From: Chionoecetes opilio
Lineage: Eukaryota > Arthropoda > Malacostraca > Decapoda > Majidae
Assembly (NCBI GenBank): GCA_016584305.1
Contig: JACEEZ010020602.1
Location: 35,001-99,000 of the forward strand
DNA: 64,000 bases
Direction of reading: 5' to 3'
A model generated the notes under the pieces. It was not told where the DNA came from. It was given only the letters and a program-made list of their open reading frames with translations, and did not search any database. The position numbers and the translations under genes were made by a program. Below are positions 35,458 through 47,994 of this stretch, one piece after another (position 1 is the first letter of the stretch; each line of letters starts with the position of its first letter).

Positions 35458-35536
35458 CGAACCCTCGTGGCGTAGTGGCTGAACCGTCGCCGCGAGTCTG
35501 GCTTTGAACCTGAGAAAGAGAAGCTTGTGTTGAGAC
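35458..35536 (+). mobile_element. tRNA-like SINE head
   Basis: CCTCGTGGCGTAGTGGCTGA contains a good A-box (TGGCGTAGTGG). About 30 bp further on, GGCTTTGAACCTG matches a degenerate B-box. There is no credible full cloverleaf, so it is a SINE-type Pol III promoter relic rather than a tRNA gene. The copy at 39316-39395 has the better B-box GGCTTCGAACCTG. Confidence 0.55.
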
Positions 35537-36303
35537 CAGTGTTTCTTAACCTCTTAACCACCACGCCCCCTTCAGTAGTGGGTCCTTGCCTCCATGCCCC
35601 CCCTTTCACTTCAACCAAGATATTTCAAAATAATCCTGAATCAGAAAGAAGAAACTGAATAAATGCGTGTTTTTAACACTTATTGTGCAAATAATAATGT
35701 TATTATTCATTGTATTATTACACCTTGTATTAACACCTTGCATTATTAGGGCGCGACCACACTGGGAGCGAGAAAGCGAGCGAGAGTTTTGTCAAAAATA
35801 GATAACGCTCCGGCCGTATGATAATAATAATAATAAAAACATTAATAATAATAACTGAGTGATAATGATATTGATGATATCAATAATATTAATATTAGTT
35901 TAAAAAAATAATAGATAATGATAACATAATAATGATAATAATGATGATAATAACGATACTTATAATGATAATAGTAATAATGGTAATTTTGATAAAATAT
36001 TGATAATAATAGTAATAATGATAATAATTATAATAATGAAAATAATAAAAAAAAATGTTGATAACGAAAATGATAATGATGATAATAATAATGACAATAA
36101 TAACAATAATAATAGCAATAATAATATCAAAAAATAATATTACATAAAAATCTACTAAGTTAGTAAACTCTGGCAGGGCGTCACCGCAGAGTGTTTCACG
36201 CGCCCATTCTTCTCTGTACCGACTTTCTTCGTTCACCTTCGCGAGCGAAGGCCGAGCTTAAAGTTAAATACTTGACAGTTCTTCCCTTTGCTCTCTGGCT
36301 CAT
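35537..36303. mobile_element. hAT-like MITE, right end missing (copy A)
   Basis: Begins CAGTGTTTCTTAACCTCTTA, typical of hAT-type termini. It continues with a GC-rich motif (GGGCGCGACCACACTGGGAG) and ATT/AAT repeats at 35820-36140. It is cut by the N at 36304 before the right TIR. The complete copy is at 39396-40261. Confidence 0.55.
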
Positions 36304-36304
36304 N
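36304..36304. other. single-N joint
   Basis: An unresolved base exactly where copy A stops inside the MITE and copy B restarts inside the 31-bp minisatellite. It is most likely a contig joint. Confidence 0.85.
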
Positions 36305-36305
36305 C

Positions 36306-36555
36306 AAAAATATCTCTCTCTTCTCCTCCATGACAAAAATATTCCTCTCTTTCCTCCTCCATGACAAAAATATTCCTCTCTTTCCTCCTCCATGACAAAA
36401 ATATTCCTCTCTTTCCTCCTCCATGACAAAAATATTCCTCTCTTTCCTCCTCCATGACAAAAATGTTCCTCACTCCTCCTACATGACAAAAATATTCCCT
36501 CTTTCCTCCTCCATGACAAAAATATTCCCCTCTTTCCTCCTTCATGACAAAAATA
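36306..36555. repeat. 31-bp minisatellite, copy B edge
   Basis: About eight units of the same CCTCCATGACAAAAATATTCC repeat as 31.6-33.4 kb, followed by the same unique right flank (AACAGTTTGTACTT and onward). Confidence 0.92.
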
Positions 36556-36689
36556 TTCTTAAATTTTTGTTTTCATCATGGTCACTTTTAACAGTTTGTA
36601 CTTTTATCTTCAAACGGTCTGATCAGGTTCTTTAAATAATTCAACTTTAATATCTTGAGCTTTACCTGTAGACTTACCTGATGACTGTT

Positions 36690-36800
36690 AATTAAGAGAT
36701 AAGAAACGTATTGACCTAAAGTTAAAAGATAAGACCCCTATTGACCTAGTGCTGAGAGATAAAAAACATATTGACCTATTGTTAATGAGATAAGAAATAC
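36690..36800. repeat. 30-bp tandem repeat, copy B
   Basis: About four units of the TTAAGAGATAAGAAAC repeat, against about six in copy A. Confidence 0.8.
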
Positions 36801-37156
36801 ACGTCACTGCCTCTCATTTTTCGTTGTATTTCACGATCGCATCCTACCTCGCGTAGCCTTGAATGGTGCATGATGAGACAAAGGGCCAGCACACGGGACA
36901 AAAACTAGAAGATGTATAAAATGAAATCCCTCGACGTTACAGGAATATCAAGACGGTAAAGATTCAAAGACTCCTCTCCACCATTCTGTGACTCTTACTG
37001 GGGTTTGGGTTTACGAGTATTATTACATTTTTTCCTCCCTTCTATTGCTATCTTTCCCAAAAGCTTGTGTGTTCAGTTCACGTATGATTTCAAAAAGGGA
37101 AGGAATATTCATTAGCCTGTTGGGTGGACGTCTGGTCCTTGGGTGGGAGACGGAGT

Positions 37157-37387
<231 letters not shown>

Positions 37388-38770
37388 ATACACTCAGCCG
37401 TAGTTACAGCAACTGCAGGCGTGAGGCAGGGAGCACCGACGAGTTGTCTTCTTTTTATTATATACATAGATCTGATGGTGAAGATGCTGCAGCGTGAAAT
37501 TGGTACAGATGGCCTATTAGGCTCACTGCACTCTCTGTTGCTGATGGATGATGCTGCGCTCATCGCTAGTTCACGATAGATGTGTCTCAGAAAGTTAGAG
37601 GTAGTCATGAAATACTGTGATGAGTACGGTATGGCCATAAACGAAAAAAAGACTAAATTTTTTGTGATGGGTGGTAGTGCTGCAGACAACCTCCCGCTGT
37701 CAACTCGTGGTATTAGTATTTAATACTCTCATAAGTACTCATATCTAGGCGCCTGGTTCAGTGACGATGCTAAAGTAAACACAGTTATGAAGCTTCACGA
37801 GTCATCGAGTGAGATGACACTGAATAAGTTCACAGTGTTTTGTGCCACGAATACAGAAATGCCGTTCGTGCACAAGCGACAAGTGTTCGACGCAGCCATG
37901 AACGGTGCACTGCTCTACAGCACCGAAACATGGTTCACTAACAACCCAAAGAGCCTAACAGTTCAATACAAGAAGTCAGTGCGAAGTTTATTGGGTGTGA
38001 GACATAACACGAGTATCGACCTGTGTCTTACAGACTCAGGAATACATCCAATGGAGGACATACTTACAAAGAGAAGGTTCAATTTTTTGAAAACGAAACT
38101 TCACGCTAATAATTCAGATGCTTCATTCAGCTTTTTCATGATATATGAATTGTGTCACCAGGCCAACACAGCAGGCTACAGATTTATCTCGCACACATTG
38201 CAACATAACCAGAGTGTTGATCCTTTAGACAAGGTAAAAACATGTCAGAGAAAAACAAGATTCAACCAAATTCACGGTTTACAGATCTGTTTTTAACCCC
38301 ACACTTTCACTACATCAGGTTTACACCAGTAAGGATTTTATTCCTGACTATCAACGTCAATAATTTACAAGACTGCGTGTTATGTCTCACAGTCTGAAAA
38401 TAGAAACAGGTAGATGGAGCAGGACACCACCAGAGATGCGCCTGTGTACATGTTATAGTAATGTTGTACAAACAGAAGAACATGTGTTGTTAAGATGTCC
38501 TGTATCACTTAACATAAGACAAAAATTAACTATGTTGAAATTCACAGGTATAAACAATCTGATGGATTGCAATGACAATGCAAAAGAACTGTGTAGTTCT
38601 ATTTACGATATTTTGAAATTATGTACTTGAATTGCCTGTTTTCAATAACGTTACTCAGTTTTCTGAAGCTTAGAGTAAAGATTATTATTTGGACAAAATA
38701 ATGTAAGCTATGTTTATTTACTATGTTATTGTAATAAATGTTTTTGTCAATAAACAAACTAACTAACTGT
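37388..38770 (+). pseudogene. LINE ORF2 fragment (RT palm to C-terminal zinc knuckle)
   Basis: The frame starts directly at the end of a TG array, so the N-terminal half is missing. It carries GVRQGAPTSC (RT motif near 37415) and LLMDDAALIA with the catalytic Asp pair at 37541-37552. The thumb and connection region follows (INEKKTKFFVMGG, YSYLGAWFSD, LLYSTETWFTNN, LLGVRHNTSIDLCL). A C-terminal Cys/His motif comes next (LCTCYSNVVQTEEHVLLRCP, near 38440-38500). It is inactive: stops at 37577-37579 and near 37720, a frameshift near 38280 and a stop near 38360. The 3' end shows CAATAAACAAACTAACTAAC before the next TG array. It is the same family type as 53.0-55.3 kb. Confidence 0.8.
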
Positions 38771-38822
38771 GTTTGTGTGTGTGCGCGTGCGTGTGCGTGT
38801 GCGTGTGCGTGTGCGTGTGCGT

Positions 38823-38884
<62 letters not shown>

Positions 38885-38889
38885 GTGTA
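38768..38889. repeat. (TG)n/(TGTGCG)n microsatellite
   Basis: GTGTGC hexamers at 38780-38825, then a pure TG run. Confidence 0.95.
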
Positions 38890-39197
38890 CGCGCTTATTA
38901 TTAAATTAGACAGAAAAGAGCAAACTGATAATAAATTGTAAGTAGACTATAAACACGCGTTATAATGTATTGTATTATAATTATTTACTTTGAGTGGTAA
39001 TTAATATGTTTGTTGTCGCCTTTTTGCCTCACGTATTAGCTGAAAAATAAGTATTCGGAATGCAGAAAAAGACTAAATAAAAAATAGCCTCCTTGTACAT
39101 TTTCATTCAACTCTTCAATGCCCTTTTTTCAGTATTGATTTATGCTCGACATGAAAAATTAAATCGCGTAGTATTTACAGTAAATTAAGCGTCCAAT

Positions 39198-39228
39198 TGT
39201 ATGTGTATATGTGTGTGTGTGTGTGTGT

Positions 39229-39288
<60 letters not shown>

Positions 39289-39304
39289 TGTGTGTGTGTG
39301 TGTG
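39198..39304. repeat. (TG)n microsatellite
   Basis: Paralogue of the array at 35336-35446. Confidence 0.95.
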
Positions 39305-39315
39305 TAACATCTATA

Positions 39316-39395
39316 CCGAAGCCTCGTGGCGTAGTGGCTGAACCGTCGCCGAGAGTCTGGCTTCGAACCTGAGAAAGAAAAGCTTGTGTTGAGAC
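39316..39395 (+). mobile_element. tRNA-like SINE head, copy B
   Basis: Same sequence as 35458-35536, with A-box TGGCGTAGTGG and B-box-like GGCTTCGAACC. It abuts the hAT-like MITE. Confidence 0.55.
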
Positions 39396-40261
39396 CAGTG
39401 TTTCTTTACCCTTTAACCACCACGACCCCTTCAGTAATTGGTCCTTGCCTCCATGCCCCCTTCAGTAGTGGGTCCTTGCCTCCATGCCCCCACCCCCCCC
39501 TTTACTTCAACCAAGATATTTCAAAATAATTCTGAATCAGAAAGAAATAACTGAATAAATGCGTGTTTTTAACACTTTTATTGTGCAAATATTAATATTA
39601 TTATTCATTATATTATTACACCTGTATTAACACCTTGCATTATTAGGGCGCGACCACACTGGGAGCGAGAAAGCGAGCGTGAGTTTTGTCAAAAATAGAT
39701 CACGCTCCGGCCGTATCATAATAATAATAATACAAACATTAATAATAATAACAATGTATGATATATCATAATGATATTGATGATTTCAATAATATTAATA
39801 CGAATCAAAATAATAATAGATAATGATTACTTAATAATGATAATAACGATACTTATAATGATATAGTAATAATGGTAATTTTGATAAAATATTGATAACA
39901 ATAGTAATTATGATAATAATTATAATAATTAATATAATGCAAAAAAAAATTATAACGATAATGATAATGATGATAATAATAATGTCAATGAAACAAAAAT
40001 TATAGCAATAATAATATCAAAAAATATTACATAAAAATCTACAAGTTAGTAAACTCTGGCACAGCGGCACCGCAGAGTTTTTCACGCGCCCATTCTTCTC
40101 TGTACCGACTTTCTTCGCTCACCCTCGCGAGCGAAGGCCGAGCTTAAAGTTAAATGCTTGACAGTTCTTCCCTTTGCTCTCTTGACTCATGCAGCCTTAC
40201 GCGCCCCTTAGGGGACCGACGGCCCCCTAAGGGAGCGCGTCCCCCAGGTTAAGAACCGCTG
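39396..40261. mobile_element. hAT-like MITE, complete copy (0.87 kb)
   Basis: The left terminus CAGTGTTTCTTTACCCTTTA pairs with the right terminus, whose reverse complement is CAGCGGTTCTTAACCTGGGG. The pairing extends outward by AGAC/GTCT. Near the right end an inner inverted repeat (CCCCTTAGGGG, CCCCCTAAGGG) is visible. The interior is non-coding: a GGGCGCGACCACACTGGG block, AAT/ATT repeats, and a CGCTCACCCTCGCGAGCGAA hairpin-like block. The terminal sequence is typical of hAT non-autonomous elements. No clear 8-bp target duplication is visible. Confidence 0.6.
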
Positions 40262-40329
40262 GTCTAGTACTCTAAACCAATTTTTTTGCCTCCCCGGTGG
40301 GCAGGTACGGGTATAGGTAGTGGGCACGA

Positions 40330-40460
40330 GGGTACCTGGCACCTATAGACACTGGGGCACGGCAGGGGACACTCAGCACACCTTGGGACACGTGAGCACA
40401 CCTTGGGACATCTGTGCACACTCGAGGACACTTGGACATGCTTGGGCCATGCTTGGGACA
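40330..40460. repeat. degenerate GGGACAC minisatellite
   Basis: GGGACACTC, GGGACACGTG, GGGACATCT and similar words recur about every 20 bp. The related copy is at 44010-44120. Confidence 0.65.
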
Positions 40461-40917
40461 CTTACTTGGCCTGGCTGGGGTGGGATTTTTTGTGATGACA
40501 TATTTCCAGATAAAGTGTATCGATAATTATATCGGTATTTGAAGTGTATGCATATATGTGTTTGTGAGTAAGGGTAAATCAGTGTAACCTATACTATATG
40601 CCTTTCCACAAACACTTACACACGAACATTGATAAATAGATAGATAGATAGTGGAAACCTTAAGAAAAAGTGCAAAAATCTTGATGAAAAATGACAGAAG
40701 ATAAAAAAGGTGAATTATGTGATGTGTGTGTGAAGATTTGAAAAAGAAGAATGATTTTTTTGTATCAAACTCAAATCCCGTCGTAGTTTTGTGTTGTGCT
40801 GAAGTAGACGTTTGTTCATTGTTCGAAACGTTTTAGTGCAATTTGCGTTTTATTGTTTGCTACTCTTGTTCGGGAGATGGCCTGCCTGTTCAGGAGAGTT
40901 ACGTTGAAAAATGTATA

Positions 40918-41215
40918 TTTATTATTATTATTATAGTAATAATTATGATAATAATAATTATTAGTATCATTATAATTACTTACATTATTATCATCATTGT
41001 TATTGCTATTGTTATCTATTACTATTATCATCATCATTACCATTATTATTATTTCTTCCACTACTATCATGATCATCATTATTGATATCACCACCACCAC
41101 CACCACCACCACCACCACCATCACTAACAACAACAACAACAACAACAACAATAACACAACAACAACAACAACAACAGCAACAACAACAACAGCAACACCA
41201 TTACCATTATCATTT
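40918..41215. repeat. ATT/ATC then CAC/CAA arrays (short allele)
   Basis: ATT and ATC trinucleotides at 40918-41085, CAC at 41088-41120, and CAA with variants at 41127-41200. The paralogous place at 44564-45490 has the same flanks but a far larger CAC/CAA array. Confidence 0.9.
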
Positions 41216-41343
41216 CCGATTCACAATTTTTGGCTTGAAAAAATTTTCCCCCGAAAATTTAAAAATTCTCTCTAAGGAAATAAAATATAGTAAAAACGGG
41301 GGACCCGGGGTGTCTGTTGTATTGGGGTTTTGTGTGGTGTGTT

Positions 41344-41579
41344 TATTCACCCCGGGGCTGTCCACGTGAGTGGACTCGTGTTCGCCATTTCACCCTCCCG
41401 GGGGAGCTTTAGCTCTTATTACCGATCTTTGGGAAACTGGGGACTCAAACACCCACAAACCCATCCTTTTGGCGAAAGGGGGATTTGAACTGTGATTGAT
41501 AGGACCTCACATGAACTGTAGGTTTGAAGGCTAACCCCAGAATGCAGGCCCCACGTTTTCCCCCTTGACCATCGTGGGG
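41344..41579 (-). mobile_element. tRNA-derived SINE, degraded copy
   Basis: Contains the SINE body blocks TTATTCACCC, CACCCTCCCGGG, AGCTCTTATTACCGATCTTT and ACCCATCCTTTTG seen at 45665-45879. It ends in a corrupted tRNA-like head before a TG array. Confidence 0.6.
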
Positions 41580-41646
41580 GTGTGTGTGTGTGTGTGTGTT
41601 GTGTTTGGTGTGTGTGGTGTGGTGGTGTGTTTGTGTGTGTGTGTGT
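41578..41646. repeat. interrupted (TG)n
   Basis: Short TG array with TTG and GGTG errors, corresponding to 45877-45971. Confidence 0.85.
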
Positions 41647-43379
41647 TTAGGAACGTACAAAGGGAAGCAAATATAACACTTCATCACGCGATGACGTCAG
41701 TGTTTGGGGGGTCATCCCATCGTCACCTTTAATAAGTGTTTGTTTTGGGGGGTCATCAGTAAGCGAGGGCCAAGCACAGGCGTGACCTCCAGGGAAAGGT
41801 AAGGGGGTAGCATCATGCCTCTACTTTTTTCAAAAAACCTTGTCAGTTTTGGGGTGTGGGGTTTAAAGCTATCCTCTTTTTGTAAGTGTTGGGGTTTTTA
41901 TCATGCTTTGTGAACATGGAATATGCCCTTGTTTTCTGTGTAGAAAAAATAAACTAAAAAAGCAAGGTGGATAAACAAAAAATATGATAATCAAAAGATA
42001 AATTTAAACAAGTGTGCAGAAAAAAAAAAAAGAAAAAAAACATATAAACAAACAGACTCCCCAACAAATCTCCCTTTTTCTATTTTTTATCTATCTTGTT
42101 TTACATATCATCTAATATTTATCTATATCTATCGTCATCTATCTAATTTTGCCCTTTTTTTATTTTCTTTTGGTTTACTTGTGTCCCATCATTTTAGTCC
42201 CTAATAACCCCCTAATTCTTCTTCAATCATCCAATATTTTGTCAACATTATCCAATACAAAAAAAAAACCTTTCCACAGTATTCAGTTTTCACCGTTTAT
42301 TAGCCCATCCCAAACCTGTCCCCACCCCCTCCACACCACCTGTCCTCCCCCTTTCACACACACCGTCCACACCCATCCAAAACACCTGTCCCAACCATCT
42401 ACACACCTGTTAACTCAGCCATGCCCCAACACCCGCCACACATTCACGGCTCAGCAGCGGGAGAAGAAATCTTATATACCAAACTTATGGACAAGAGACG
42501 CGCACCGAGGGAAACACCTTGACTTTTCCTCTAAGGGGGATGAGGGGGAGCTCTAAGAGGGTTGGGGGGAACGCCGTAGGCGTCACCGGGGTCCAAAAAA
42601 AATCTACAGAGGCACCAACGACCAAACGCCTCTTTTCAGAAAGTGTTTGAGGACCCCGTTCCCAGCTGACAAATGGCATGATCCTCCCCCGATCTGGCAC
42701 CTGAGGCAGCTGTTTAAAACCACAGTAGCATGACCCTGTTTGGCCAGCACGTCGTGATCCCCAATTATTTGGCGCGATCAGCGAGTAAAATCAAGAAAGG
42801 AGAGTTCCAACGCCCTGGATCTCCAAATTGAGGGGGGACCCTCCGCAAGGGTAACCACCCCCCGAAAAAAAAGCAGCAGCGCAGCAGCCTTACACACGTA
42901 TCCACCACCTGTCACCGTCAACCCACCAAACACCCGTTTCCTCCCCCCTGTCCCTCCAACCTTCCCACACCTGCAAACTGCCGCCCTTCTCACCTCATCG
43001 GCTTTTTTTAATATCCTAAGGGATCGAGGTCGGCGCCGCGTGGGAAAGGGGTCGACTTGATGTCCTTGTTGGTGGGTTTTGAGAAACGGGGTGGTGGGGA
43101 AATTCTTCTGTGTTGGGTAAATGGGTAATTTTATTGGGGGCTTTTTTTATTTGTAATTTCTTATTTTTTTTTACCGTCTTTATTTCTCTCTTGATTCTTA
43201 TTAAGTATTTTTTTCCTCTGTTTTTATTGGTTTTTTTTTTCTGCTATTTTTTTTATCGATTGTGTTCTTACGTTTTCTTTTTCTATTTCACCCTTTCTTA
43301 CTTTCTCTCTTTTTTTCTTTTTTTCTTTCTTCTGGTATACATTTCACAATACCCCCATTGTAGACAGAGGGGTCATTGG

Positions 43380-43420
43380 GATCTGTTATTCCCCCTCCTC
43401 CTCCTCCTCCTCCTCCTCAA
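43380..43420. repeat. short (CCT)n
   Basis: About ten CCT units immediately upstream of an RT fragment, as in 49359-49526. Confidence 0.9.
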
Positions 43421-43640
43421 GGGCCATGGCATAGGAGAGCAAATTATTTCTGGTTGGCGATTGGCTTTCAAATCGTAAAAAACGGTAGTATAAATGGTGG
43501 GCCTCGATTTGGGTTTAAAGTCCCCCTAGTGGGGGGCCTCAGGGCTCGGTCTTGGGGGCCTACACTTTTTTTGATATATACAAAGATCTGGGCTGCGGAC
43601 TTACTCCTTCTACTAGCATGCCCTCATACCACCACCCCTG
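43421..43640 (+). pseudogene. corrupted CR1-like RT fragment
   Basis: Across two frames one can read GHGIGEQIIS, LAIGFQIVKNGSINGG, GLRARSWGPTLFLIYTKIWA and ADLLLLA. These correspond to the KAHGI, NRKQRVVING, GVPQGSVLGPxLFxIYI and FADD stretch of the RT at 49560-49800. Homopolymer errors break the frame throughout. Confidence 0.6.
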
Positions 43641-43948
43641 TTGATAACGAAAATGATATGATGAATAATAATACTGACAATAATACACTAATAATAGCAA
43701 TAATCATATCCAACAATAGATTACATAAAACTCTACTCAAGTTAGTAAACTCTGCCGGCTCACCACCCGTGTTTCACGCGCCCATTCTTCTCTGTACCGA
43801 CTTTTCTTCGTTCACCTTCTCGAGCGGAAGGCCGAGCTTAAAGTTAAATACTTGACAGTTCTTCCCTTTGCTCTCTTGGCTCATGCTCTCCTAGGTAATT
43901 ACCTACGCCCCCCTAAGGGAGCGCGTCCCCCAGGTTAAGAACCGTTGG
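43640..43948. mobile_element. hAT-like MITE, right part (third copy)
   Basis: Restarts inside the MITE (TTGATAACGAAAATGAT, as at 36055) and runs to the right TIR, reverse complement CAACGGTTCTTAACCTGGGG. The left part is absent. Confidence 0.6.
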
Positions 43949-44563
43949 TCTAGTACTCTAGACCAATTGTTTTATGCCTCCCGGTGGGCAGGTCAAATCA
44001 CGAGGTACCTGGTACACCTGAGACACTGGGGCACGGTGCAGGGACACTCCAGCACACCTTGGGACATCTGTGCACAACATCGAGGACACTTGACATGCTT
44101 GGGCCATCTTGGGACACTTACTTGGCCTGGCTGGTGTGGGATGTTTTTGTGATGACATATTTCCAGATAAAGTGTATCGATAATTATATCGGTATTTGAA
44201 GTGTATGCATATATGTGTTTGTGAGTAAGGGTAAATCAGTGTAACCTATACTATATGCCTTTCCACAAATACTTACATACGAACATTGATAAATAGATAG
44301 ATAGATAGTGGAAACCTTAAGAAAAAGTGCAAAAATCTTGATGAAAAATGACAGAAGATAAAAAAGGTGAATTATGTGATGTGGTGTGAAGATTGGACAC
44401 AAAAGAAGAATGCTTTTTTGTATCAACGCAAATCCGTCGTAGTTTTGTGTTGTGCTGAAGTAGACGTTTGTTCATTGTTCGAAACGTTTTAGTGCAATCT
44501 GCGTTTTATTGTTTGCTACTCTTGTTCAGGAGATGGCCAGTTATGTGGAAAAATTGATATTTA

Positions 44564-45118
44564 TTATTATTATTATAGTAATAATTATAATAATAATTAG
44601 TATCATTATAATTACTTTAATTATTATCAGTATTGTCATTGCTATTGTTATCTATTACTATTATCACCATCATTACCATTATTATTATTACTTTCACTAC
44701 TATCATGATAATAATTATTGATACCACCACCACCACCACCACCACCACCACCACCACCACCACCACCACCACCACCACCAACCACCACCACCACCACTAT
44801 CACCAGCCACTACCACCACCACCACCACCACCACCAACCCACACCACCACCACCACCACCACCACCACCACCACCACCACACCACCACCACCACCACACC
44901 ACTACCAACCACCACCACTACTACACCCCCACCACCCCACCACACCACCACCACCAACAACAACAACAACACACAACAACAACACACCACTACCACACCA
45001 CCACCACACCACCACCACCAGACCACCACCACCACCACCACCACCACCAACCACTACCAACACCACCACCACCACCACCACCACCACCCCACCACCACAC
45101 CAACAACAACAAACCACC

Positions 45119-45164
<46 letters not shown>

Positions 45165-45455
45165 CCACCACCAACAACCAACAATACCCCACCACCACCA
45201 CCAATCACCACCACCACCACCACCACCACCACCACAACAACAACAACAATACACCACTCCACACCCCACCACCACCACAATACCACCACCATCACCACCA
45301 CTCACCAACGCCACCACCACCACCACCCCACCACACAACGCAACAACACCACCACCAACACCACCACCACCACCACCACCACCACCACCACCACCACCAC
45401 CACAAACAATACCACCACCACCACCACCACCACCACAACAACCACCACCCACAAC

Positions 45456-45488
<33 letters not shown>

Positions 45489-45490
45489 TT
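44564..45490. repeat. ATT array then expanded CAC/CAA array
   Basis: ATT/ATC units at 44564-44720 are followed by about 765 bp of CAC with CAA interruptions (44725-45490). All six frames stay open because the triplets never make stops. Pro/Thr/His frames of up to 297 codons and their complements are therefore not genes. Confidence 0.95.
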
Positions 45491-45587
45491 ACCATTATCA
45501 TTTCCGATTCACATTTTTGGCGTTGAACTAATTTCCCGCCATTTGGCATTCTCTTTAAGGAAATAGAAATATAGTATAAAACGAGTT

Positions 45588-45592
<5 letters not shown>

Positions 45593-45651
<59 letters not shown>

Positions 45652-45664
45652 TGTGTGTGTGTGT
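45593..45664. repeat. (TG)n microsatellite
   Basis: TG array abutting the SINE 3' end. Confidence 0.95.
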
Positions 45665-45976
<312 letters not shown>

Positions 45977-46433
45977 TGTTTAGGTAACGTACAAAGGGAA
46001 GCAAATATAACAACCTTTATCAGCGCGATGACGTCAGTTTTGGGGAGTCATCACCCTCGTTACCTTTAATAAGTGTTTGTTAGGTGGTGTCATCAGGGTA
46101 AGCGAGGGTAAAGCATCAGGCGTGACCTCCAGGGAACGGCAATGCGGGGGTATACAAAAGCTTTTTACTCCTATTTCAGAACTTTGTCATGTTTGGCTGT
46201 ACGTTTAATAGCTATCCTCTTATGTAGGAGTGTTGGGTTTTTATCATGCTTGTGTGAACCTGGAATATGCCTCATTGTTTCTGTGTAGAAAAAATAAACT
46301 AATAAAAGCATGGTAGAAATAAACAAAAAATATGATAATCAAAAGATAAATATAAAACAAGTCTGAGAGAAAAAAAACAAGAAAAATACATATAAACAAA
46401 CAGACCCCAATCAAATCTACCCTTTTTCTTACT

Positions 46434-46500
46434 TGTCTATCTATCTATGTATTTACCTATCTATCTATATATCTATATATCTATCGATCTATATATCTAA
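46434..46500. repeat. (CTAT)n microsatellite
   Basis: CTAT and ATAT units with a few interruptions. The degraded copy is at about 42085-42140. Confidence 0.85.
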
Positions 46501-46679
46501 TTTTGCCTGTTTGTATTTCTCAGTAGTTGTTTACTTGTGTCCGTTCATTTAGTACATAATATACGCACTAATTAGTTCATTTCAATCATCCAATCACTTC
46601 TGTCAACATTATCCACATATTAAAAAAAAAACTTTCCACGTATTCAGTATCTGAATCATATCCAGAACCTGTTCATATT

Positions 46680-46980
46680 TAGCCACATCCCAACACCTGT
46701 CCACACCCTTTCACACACACCTGTCCACACCCATCCACACACACCTGTCCACACCCATCCACACACACCTGTCCACACCCATCCACACACACCTGTCCAC
46801 ACCCTTTCACACACAACTGTCCACACCTATCCACACACACCTGTCCACACACCTGTCCACACCCATCCACACACACCTGTCCACACCCTTTCACACACAA
46901 CTGTCCACACCCATCCACACACACCTGCCCACACCCATCCACACACACCTGTCCACACCCATCCACACACACCTGTCAAC
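46680..46980. repeat. 24-bp minisatellite (CACACCTGTCCACACCCATC)
   Basis: About twelve units of ACACCTGTCCACACCCATCC plus ACAC. A variant type with CTTTCACACACAACTGT is dispersed among them. The complementary frame reads Cys/Gly/Val repeats, which I do not accept as a gene. Confidence 0.92.
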
Positions 46981-47039
46981 ATCAGCCATACCCCAACACC
47001 TAGCCACGCATTCACGGCTCAGCAGCGGGAGAGGAAAGT

Positions 47040-47672
47040 ATAAAAATACCAACCTCTCCATGGCAGCACCGAGACGCGCACCGAGGAAGCGCCTTGACCT
47101 CTCCTCTCAGGTGGATGAGGGGGGCTCCTGGGAGAGGGTTAGGAGGAGGCGCCGTGAGGCGTCACCGGCGTCCAGACAACTCCACAGAGGACACCAACGA
47201 CCAGCGCCTCTTGTCAGACAAGTTGTTGAGGCACACCGTCTCCATGCTGCAAGTGGCAAGTGACCCTCCCGATCTGGCACCTGAGGCATCTGTTGAAAGA
47301 CCACAGTCACATGACCCTGTTTGGCCAGCACGTCGCGATCCCCATCTTTATTTGGCGCGATCGCTGAGTAAGATCAAGAAAGGAGAGTTCAACTGCCCTG
47401 AGATCTCCAAGATTGAGGCGGGCCCACCCATTAGCCGCGGGGTAACCAGCCCCCCGCAAATAGCAATCAGCCGCAGCAGCACCACACCTATACACACGTA
47501 TCCACTCACCTGTCACTGTCTAGGACCGCTAATCACCTGTTTTTCCTTCCCACCTGTCCACTCCACACTCACCGTCCCACACCTGCAAGACTGCCGCCTT
47601 AGTACCTCAATCGCTATTATTAATTATCCTGAAGGGATCGAGTCGGCGCCGCGTAGAAAAGGGATTGCCTGA
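47040..47672 (+). other. hypothetical open frames in CR1 5' region
   Basis: Overlapping frames (67 codons from 47060 and 192 codons from 47094) lie in GC-richer DNA, 0.5-1 kb upstream of a CR1 ORF1. The segment is repeated with errors at 42450-43010, where neither frame survives intact. No domain is recognised. Its position suggests the 5' untranslated or promoter part of the LINE, or an upstream host sequence. I do not call a protein. Confidence 0.3.
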
Positions 47673-47994
47673 TGTCCTTGTGTGTGTTGGAGAAAACAGG
47701 TGAAGGGTGGGAAAATTCTTCTGTTTCGGGAATAAAAAGGGTGATTTATTAGGGGTCTGTTTGTTTATTTGGTATATTCTTTGTTTTTTCTCCTCTTTAT
47801 TCTCTCTTAAATTATCTTATTATAGTTATTTTTACCTTTGTTTTATTAGTATTTTTCGCGGGCTATTCTTTTATCGATTGTTTTCTTCAATTTTTCGTCT
47901 TTTCTATTTCACTTACTTACTTTCTCTCTTTCTTTCTTTCTTTCTTCTGGTAGTACATAGTTCAGCAGATACCCTCATTGGTAGACAGACGGAT

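Larger units (their letters stand above)
41219..43640. repeat. degraded paralogue of 45.5-49.6 kb
   Basis: Matches 45500-48010 and then 49560-49800 in order (SINE, TG array, unique 0.6 kb, CTGTCCACAC-like region, ORF-bearing block, polypyrimidine, CCT array, RT). It carries heavy indels and inflated homopolymers. The style suggests poor consensus rather than evolutionary decay. Confidence 0.75.

Noticed and set aside
35458..35510. Possible functional tRNA gene on the plus strand
   Set aside because: The A-box is good, but the B-box is degenerate and the acceptor and anticodon stems do not pair. A SINE relic is more likely.
44633..45566. Overlapping 297- and 282-codon frames (poly Thr/His/Pro) and their Val/Trp/Gly complements
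   Set aside because: A CAC/CAA array is stop-free in all six frames. Composition alone explains the frames.
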